The position numbers and the translations under genes are program-made. A stretch of DNA of 64,000 bases, from the NCBI GenBank assembly GCA_964034945.1, contig OZ035962.1:87708650-87772649 (forward strand), in the 5' to 3' direction. The notes under the pieces are model-generated. The model did no database searches, was not told where the DNA came from, and saw only the letters and a program-made list of their open reading frames with translations. Within the stretch, counting starts at the first letter, position 1. Each line of letters opens with the position of its first letter. This DNA comes from Chrysopilus asiliformis. Its lineage: Eukaryota; Arthropoda; Insecta; Diptera; Rhagionidae. Shown here in pieces: positions 56,472-64,000 of this stretch.

Positions 56472-59400
56472 CTTTTATGCAGATAAATACACACGATCAA
56501 GATACGCTAATTTTTGCCCTTTTGAACTCCCCCTTTCCTCCCCTTACCGCCTATTAATCATTTTCCGCACTTGTCTGATGGGACTTTGTACACTGAGCGA
56601 AAAAGTCATAGAAAACGCATATGAATTCGTATGTTTCAACTATAAAAGGGCGCCATTGCGCAAAATTGTAAGATTTACATTGAGCAATGTGAAACACGGC
56701 CGCATTGTGAATTCAACATTTTGCCATATGAATTGATACCCATATTGTGCATTTTAAGCAGCAAATATGCGGCGTTTTCTTTCTCCCTCGAATGGTTACT
56801 TAGCTTGGTGAGTGAACAGAGATGAACAAATTAAATCGTAAACAGAAAGCGAACAAGAAAAATCTAATGGCGATAAATTAATGGAAACTTTTGTGGAGTA
56901 TTATTTTATAATGGACTTTTCCTCCGATTGCATGTCGTGATTTTAGTTGCCACGAAAATTTTTCGACAATATTGGATCTGAAATTTAAACAGATTTTAAT
57001 GGGCCATCAAATTATTTAGTTTTTAATGAAAAATTTCTTTAATTTTATTTTACCGGTCAAATTTATTTTTTCTTTTGCAATGAAATTTTGATGCCAATAA
57101 AATTATGCTGTTTCAAAAATGTCTGCTATATACTTTTTATGCAATATCCTTCAGTCATTCGCCTGAAATAAGAAATTTAATTCTCGAAACGAAATCGTTT
57201 CCATCAAATGTCAATGGGAAATATGGCGGCTGAAGGCATCAACTTTCTTTTTCTTTTTACATTTGAAAATACAAAATTAACCTCACAAAAATATAAAAGT
57301 ATAAGTTGAAATGCATGATTTTATAGTCGAAAAATGTAATTTCGTATGTAAGTCGAAAAATGTAAAGTCGAAAAATGTAATTTCGGATTTTATTAACTCA
57401 CATGTATTAAATGATATGGAAAATTGTAAAATTTACAAATCTTCAATGTAAAATTATATATGATTTATATTATTTTGTATTTTACTCTGGGTTTTTCAAT
57501 AGTACATATCAATTCATCAACAAACAATGTAAAATTTACCATGAAAACATAGTTTTCCCTGTTTTCATATTAATGTATATGTAAGATCAATAAGTTTATA
57601 TTGAAAATTGCGTGCTTTTCCAATTTGGGGAAAGTTTTTACAATGCGAAAATTTACAATGCATCATTGTAAATATCGCAATGGGGTATTTCTCTCAGTGT
57701 ACCGACAACCCCTTGCATATTTCATGGAAAACCCTGTAGTTTTTTGCAAAAATAACAGATCGGGTCCAGAGAACTTTGAACGCTCTGGTCGGCCCTATGT
57801 CCGTTATTTCATTCGTTCGAAGTTCTCCAAGAACTCTGAATTGTGTCCCAGAATTCGTTCGCTGAAAACTTGGAGTCCTTACCCACAGAGAAAGTCGAGA
57901 TAATCTCAGTTTTTGGAATAAATTTAGAAAAGCCATGCGTTTTTAAGAAATCTGGGCTAGAAAATTAATGGAAAATGAATTTAATTAAATTTGGTGAACA
58001 TCAAGTAATAAAATAAAAAGAAAATGTGAAACGCAAAAAGTTTCATTTATAGATAAGATTTTTTATTAATTAAAAGAGTTTTAACGGAAACTATTACCTT
58101 CAAATATACTTTCTGATGCCAAAATAACTGCAGAAGACGATAAAATTTGTGGGATGATGGTTTTCTCTCCTTCTTTCCCAGCTGTCTTGGCATAAGTGCT
58201 TCCCATACTTTTATCAGATGGAAAAATCGACTATATGGAGATCGCGCTTTATTGATCTACTTTTTGTTTCTTCAGAATATGTTAATTTATTTAAAAAATG
58301 TCATGATGGTATATAACGCATATGTTATGGCTGCTTTTAATAAAAAAATGGATGGAAGCACATCCCGCTTTGCAGCACTAATTTTCCGTGCCTGATTGAT
58401 GCGCTCTTCAGTGGGTTCGACTCATAGATATACCAGATCGCTCGATTTGCTGTCTCAAATGGTCCCATTTCAATACAGTTCAGTGAATCAAAACGAGTCA
58501 AGTAAGAGCAAGATAACCGTATGAAAATAAATATAGTCGTCTCGTTTAAACCGTGAGCTGTCAAAGGAAAATCGACTTTCGGAATGGTGTTGGCGCCTAA
58601 AGTTATTTGTTTGCGCCTAAAGTTAGTCTTAAACTTGTGAAATTTAAATTTCGCGGCAAACTAAATTTGAATTTCGCGACATTATACAGTTCAATGGATG
58701 CGTTCAAGTACGATAAAGAGGGAAATACTTTTGGGACCATTTTTCAGCAGAGCTTTGTATGGTGACAGTTGTTCTATGTTATATAGTTCTGTGGTTCGAC
58801 TGTACTTCAAAATAGAAAAAGTCAACTTGGGAGTACCACAGAGTTAATATTTCTAAATAGTTTTTAAAGCAATGGAAAACATGTCTATTATTATATCTAT
58901 AAAATAAACACACAATCATTGACCAAAGAAAAAACATTTTTATTTCTTTCGTTTTGTTTTACTTTTTCATTGATATAATATATCACATAGAGACTAAAAT
59001 TGTGTTAATAACTACTAAATCTACTGGTAAATATTAATAATTAAATATATTTATATGTATATATATTATTTATGCTGTATATATGTACGATTTCTCATTT
59101 TTTGTTTTATTTTATTTTTTTTGTATTGTTTTTTTTTTAATACAATAATTTTTAAGTCTCAAATAGTTGAAAATATTAAAATTAGAGAATATCATAACAT
59201 ATATTTTTCTTGTTTCTCATTATTGTATACAACTAATTTCAATGTTGCCTTTTTACACAAATGAAATTACAATAATTAAGAATCACTTAATCGAAAAGCA
59301 GGAAATTTTTTATTCTCTTAATTATGGCCACTTTGATATTATTAACAAAACTCAAATTCAATTTCAATTTGAGTTACCTAAATTAAATTTACAAAACAAT

Positions 59401-59818
59401 TAAAACTACCATTAAATTAATTATAGTTTTGTCATAATTTGTCATTCATAACTTGATTTTTTGAATTATTAATAATATTATAATCTGGTTCTATTATAGA
59501 AAATTAAAGTACTGTCATAATTAATTCTTTTCACACTAAATTTTAACTTAAAACTAATTAAAATTTGAATCGAAACAAACTTTTTCAACATCTCTAATCA
59601 CTTCTGTTTATTGATTCTTTTTATTATTATTATTATTTTATTATTTATATTTCGCACCAATTATTTCTTCTTACTACTAAAAAAAATAATCATTTATTGT
59701 TTTTAAGAGAATTAATCATTATTTTATGAATAATTTTTGAAGGAAAACGTTATCAGAAACTATTTGATATTTAAAAGAGGATTCTTTTTTGGTCATAAGA
59801 GGTATATTTCCCTTTCAC
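56472..59818. other. Intergenic AT-rich DNA
   Basis: No gene, RNA gene or transposon end was recognised. Short open frames here lack motifs. Around 57340-57375 the phrase 'gtcgaaaaatgtaa' repeats three times. Confidence 0.35.
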
Positions 59819-59906
59819 ACTAGTATTTTTGTGTATGGAACGTATCTGCCACTAAATAGCATATTCTTCTAGTGGCAGATACGTGACATACACCAAAAAA
59901 GCTAGT
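59819..59906. repeat. 88-nt hairpin
   Basis: The left arm 59819-59854 and right arm 59870-59906 pair with a perfect inner 14 bp (cgtatctgccacta) and a few mismatches further out; the loop is 15 nt. The size and shape are like a microRNA precursor, but a tiny palindromic MITE is equally possible. Confidence 0.6.
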
Positions 59907-60748
59907 AAGGTTAATTACAGAACAATGTCTAATCAAATTAATCAAACGTAAAAGTTTCCTAGGCACATAAAGTCCAATAAAGCGTCAATAATGCGAGAAA
60001 TTCGCACAAAATCATGACCAAAATGAGACTCAAATTTGTAAGTCTTAGATTATTTAGAAATTAAATAAAAGTGAATTCATTTTGCTTAAATTCTTAGCAT
60101 TAAAAATTATTTATTGATAATTTTTCCTGTAATTTATTCGTCCTTTCGTAGTATAAGATTTTTCTCTTTTCCAAATTCGACTCCAACTCAATCGAAAATT
60201 ATTTTTTTAAGATTTATTAGTTTTTTTTTTGGTTACACGATAATTTGATAGGATTATGATGATTTCACTTCTAGACATGAATGGATGATTGGGGATGGTT
60301 TTTCTTAAACGGGTTGATGGGGCGGGGGGACGGGGAGACATTAGATATATTTATAATAAATAGTTATACAAATATTTTAATTTTCGTTTTCGTTAAAAGT
60401 TTAATAGTTTTGATTATTTCTTTTTATTAGTTTTAAAGCAATTTTATGCATGAGATTTCGTTTCATTTTCAGACGGTTTTTTTACGTTTTTGATTTTTAA
60501 AAAATAAAGAATTTTTTTAAATACATAATATATAAAATCCAATAAAGTGTCAATAATGCATAAACACATTTCTTTTAATTCACAGAATAGTAAAAGCACA
60601 GTTTTTTTAGATTAAAAGTAAACAACAGAATTTTCGCAAGTTATCTTCGAAAAATTAAATATTTTTGTAAAGTTTTTTATTTTCCAGATTTTTTTACGAT
60701 TAAATGCGCACTGTAGCCAGAGAGTGGTCAACCCTATGATGTACAGAA
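59907..60748. other. Intergenic AT-rich DNA
   Basis: No feature recognised apart from a G-rich patch near 60318-60335. The phrase 'aaagtccaataaagcgtcaataatgc' (59967) recurs as 'aaatccaataaagtgtcaataatgc' (60535), a short diverged direct repeat. Confidence 0.4.
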
Positions 60749-61290
60749 TGGACAATCGGACGTGTAAAAATGGCCGCCGAGTTGAAAAACGCGGGCGAAA
60801 ATCTTTAAAAATATGATTGATTATTACAAGTAATTGCCAAAATAACTGAAATCGTATAATAAAACTAAAAAAATTTTATGTCTATAAAAAAATTGGAAAG
60901 CTATAGTTATTTTAATAAATTAAAAAAATCTTATAGACTGATATAATCTGGTAAAAAAAAAAACTGTTCTAACCCTACACTCTTGGCAATTATACGCGAA
61001 TCACGATGAAAGCGAATGTGCGTCCAGAACTTTCTGCCGTAGAAAGAGTAGAGAGCCTATAGTGGACAATGGGACGTGTAAAAATGGCCGCCAAACTGGA
61101 TAACGCAAGCGAAAAACTTTAAAATTTTGATTAAATGTTATAAATAATTACCACAATAACCGAAGTCGGGTTAATATAAGTAAAAAACTCATGTCTGAGG
61201 TATCAAAAACATTTGGAAGGTCGTAGTTGTTTTAATAAATCGAAAAATTGTTTACAGACTGTTCTAATCTGGAGAAAAAACTGTTCTAAC
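60749..61290 (+). repeat. Diverged tandem duplication
   Basis: Two units of about 230 bp, starting at about 60749 and 61063, each run 'ggacaatsggacgtgtaaaa', 'atggccgcc', 'aaaatyttgattra', 'aataaccgaa/ataactgaaa', 'gactgttctaatctgg'. Unit spacing is about 313 bp; the copies differ at many positions, so the duplication is old. Confidence 0.7.
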
Positions 61291-61599
61291 TGGCTTAATA
61301 GAGTTAATAGACTGTCCTACTTAGTAGGTTAATTCCCGTTCTAATTCCAGTTTTGATTGGAAAGTTTCCAGTTCGCTGTGATAAATAAATCAAAATTTGT
61401 TGAAATCTAGTGAGAAAGTTTATGCAGAAAATTGAATTCTGGCTTGAAAAAAATGTCAATTTGAATCAAAGAATTTACGAATTTGATGTGAATAAAAATT
61501 TGTTAAGGATAGTAGACTCACCGTGGCCAAAATCTGGCGAATCCCTCGTTAAACATTGATTCGTGTACATTCGCAAGTACGCAGACGTAGGGTACACTA

Positions 61600-61728
61600 A
61601 CGGCCAATTTATTCACTAGGAGTTAAATCGCCTTAACTCCCTTAACTCACCTTTAACATGGAAAATAAGGTTAGCTAACTCCCTTAACTCACTAACTCGG
61701 CTTAACTCCTAGTGAATAAATTGGCCGT
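61600..61728. mobile_element. Short MITE with perfect inverted repeats
   Basis: The left acggccaatttattcactag(gagttaa) is the exact complement of the right end. TA flanks both ends. 129 bp; the interior is built of 'cccttaactcac'-type units. Confidence 0.85.
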
Positions 61729-61937
61729 ATATGTGATAAAAATTGGTTTACACTGTATTTATATGTAATCCAATGCTAAATTCTTATCGAAAAAAACAAG
61801 CGAGCAACCACAGATTTTGCTGGGAGTACTTTAAAAAAATCCCGAAAGTGATACAAAAAAAATATGATTTATGATTGCTGTGCATTTTGAAAAAATTGGA
61901 AAACAAACCCCCGATAATTTTAACAAAAAAAAATATT

Positions 61938-62430
61938 CAGGGTATTCACAGTCCTCTTTTAATTTTGGGTATTCGGTGTTTTCGGTAATATTAAAAGACT
62001 GAAAATATTCTGCTGTGAACATCCCACAGCACAGATTTGGGAACAGTGCTTTTATTTGATACGTGACCAAATCATGAACTGCGAATTTGATTGTAAAATA
62101 TGTCACATACCTTTAAATCCATGTTTGATGTATTCTTTTGAATTTCTATTGTGGCAACGGCTATCAAAATTGAAAAAATTTGCAGTCTGATGAGATAACC
62201 AGCCAGAAAATTTGACAACTATAAACATTACTAGCGCCACTCGCGGTTGATTCCTTGATACCGAATAACCGGGCCGGAAAACACGACTCAAGGCATGTAT
62301 ACAATTACCGAATCCGGTAATTCATTTTTACATGAACCAAGTTACCGTCTCGGTAAAAATCTGTTAAATTTGACTGAATTACCGAGCGGTAAAATTACCC
62401 GCAATTTAAAAGAGGACTGTGAATACCCTG
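61938..62430. mobile_element. MITE with CAGGGTATTCACAGTCCTCT ends
   Basis: The left end cagggtattcacagtcctct (about 24 bp matching) is the exact complement of the right end. ATT flanks both sides (61935-61937, 62431-62433), a 3-bp duplication. 493 bp; the interior has no transposase. Confidence 0.82.
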
Positions 62431-64000
62431 ATTGTATATACGAAACATAACTGCAAATTTGAAAAGAAAAATATTTTTTAGTACCTATAATAAAATATCA
62501 CAAGCAATAAAAGGTAAAAAAACTAAAAGAACCCAAATTAACGAACTAAAAATTCACTTCTTAAGTTTTCCAATAACCTTTCGTTACAACTTTTTGGAAT
62601 TCGTAGTTTTTTTGTAGTTGTATTATTCTTTATGTTATGTATGTATTATATTTTTATCATTTTTACTTTTTATCATTTTTACTATTTTTTTTTAATTAAT
62701 TTGTATAATTATTACAATTCTGCGAAAATCAGTCTCTATAAGATAGAATTATTATTTCTCACATCCTAAATTCACTTTATTTTCATTGTTATGATTTTTA
62801 TTTTGACCGAAATATTTTATAATTTCTACATGTAAATTTAATTCAAAGTAAAATTTGTGACATTCCATATTTTATTTCCTGTCCCAATTTTCGCTTATAG
62901 TAAATGGATTTCAAAAGAGAGGAAATTCCTTAAACTTTCATTTTATTGGATGTATTTCAGTAAAACGCGGCACACACACTGAATTTAAAGTGACGCAGGT
63001 AGCATTTATGTCGTCCGCGTCGTTAGCGGTTCACATCTTTCTTCACCATTTAAGTCGCAGCTATGTAGCAGCGACTTCCTATGCTGTTGTGACGTGGATC
63101 GAAGCCTAGTTTTTGAATGGTAGGCGATTTGCGAAGTGCTAAAGATTAGGTGTTAAGCACGACTTAAGCGTTTGAAGCTATAAAAATCAGGATTGTACGT
63201 TTAGTTAAGTTTAACTTAGGTTTCCTAATGTTTTGTGTTGAAAGTCGTTTGATACCATAAGTTGCTAATTGTCTTTGGTACTGATGTCCAACATAAAACA
63301 TTTAAGTATCGAAATTTCTAGGAAGTAGGTTAAGCAAAACTTGGTTTTTTAAGAATAATTGAGTAATCTAAGCCACACTTAAGCCAGTTTGACTATCCGG
63401 CCATCGAGATTTGTATGAATAAAAACTGCTTCTTCGTTGCACGCGAAAACACCTCAGTGTGTACCCCATTTTAAACTGAATTTACGTAAATATACACAAA
63501 AGACAGACAGACAGAGAGGTAAGGTAGTTGTGGTTTTTAAGTCTTGATTGATTTGATGATGTAAATTGAATAATGATGATAGCTTTCGATGATGATTTGA
63601 TTTTCTTAAATGAATATACATTTAATATTTAATTGTTATTCACATTAATTATTTAAATTTAATTTCATTTAATTATTGGTGGTAGTTTTTTTTTTATGTA
63701 GGAAGGTTTTCTTCTCTAAGTTTATTTAGGCTCTACTTATTATTTCGCAATTAGGATTCCAAGCAGCATTTATGTCGACCGTGACTTTAGCGGTTGCCAT
63801 ATCGTCGCTTGAATTCTGATTTCGGCCAGGTTTATGACAAAACCTATAGCTATGGCTGAAACTAGAATTTAGACAACCACGGCATACAGACAACCAAGGT
63901 ATGCTGTAAACTCAAATCTGACATTTCGTTGCTACGTTACTTGTGCCGATTAGTTCGTCAAGTGCAGAAGGAATTTTGTATTCTGGATGGTTTTTTTTAA
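62431..64000. other. Intergenic DNA to window end
   Basis: No gene supported. A phrase of about 33 bp, 'agcatttatgtcg.ccg...ttagcggtt', occurs at 63001-63033 and again at 63768-63800 in direct orientation. Positions about 63160-63385 form a loose inverted repeat (acttaagcg...cacttaag). A short gacagacagacagag tract lies near 63502-63515. Confidence 0.4.

Noticed and set aside
1..64000. tRNA, rRNA or other structured RNA genes
   Set aside because: No convincing A/B box pairs or conserved cores were noticed; GTTCGA-like strings found lie in MITEs or lack a cloverleaf context.

Overview
This is eukaryotic DNA, most likely from a fly-like insect (Diptera, family not assigned). The evidence is spliced genes with GT..AG introns, AT-rich intergenic sequence, mariner/Tc1, hAT, Harbinger-like and pogo-like transposon remnants, dispersed elements carrying (GTCY)n runs like the dipteran mini-me repeats, and a Ras-family gene whose visible exons closely match fly Rap2l. 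Nothing in the window looks bacterial or viral.

Layout. Positions 1-21 kb hold no gene I can support. They contain degenerate transposons (a mariner at 2316-3515, a Tc1-like fragment at about 11540-12366), MITEs with readable target-site duplications (4707-5336, 6298-6397, 15527-15743), foldback repeats and (GTCY)n repeats. From 21.2 to 26.8 kb on the minus strand there is a nine-exon gene for a very divergent SLC6-type transporter of about 596 aa; its introns carry several MITEs. From 27.1 to 33.6 kb on the plus strand lie the last three coding exons of Rap2l. The first exon, with the P-loop, was not found in the window, so the transporter is probably nested antisense in a large Rap2l intron. 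The last Rap2l intron contains an internally deleted mariner and nested palindromes. From 33.6 to 36.8 kb there is probable 3' UTR followed by repeats.

From 36.9 to 54.2 kb on the minus strand are two tandem paralogues encoding giant ankyrin-repeat proteins of about 2,075-2,135 and 2,091 aa. Each has a long helical N-terminal region with two R-x4-H motifs of the HEPN RNase type, then about 20 ankyrin repeats, then a helical C-terminal region of about 330 aa without ankyrin repeats. This pair is the most interesting part of the window. The architecture recalls RNase L (ankyrin repeats plus a HEPN-fold nuclease) in a different order. A block of the ankyrin region is nearly identical at DNA level between the paralogues while the rest has diverged, which points to gene conversion. 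One paralogue has a repeat-filled intron that the other lacks.

From 54.2 to 64 kb there are again only MITEs, a tandem duplication and AT-rich intergenic DNA. The three gene units (Rap2 signalling GTPase, transporter, ankyrin/HEPN pair) show no obvious shared pathway. Functional statements are inferences from protein motifs read by eye; no database search was possible.
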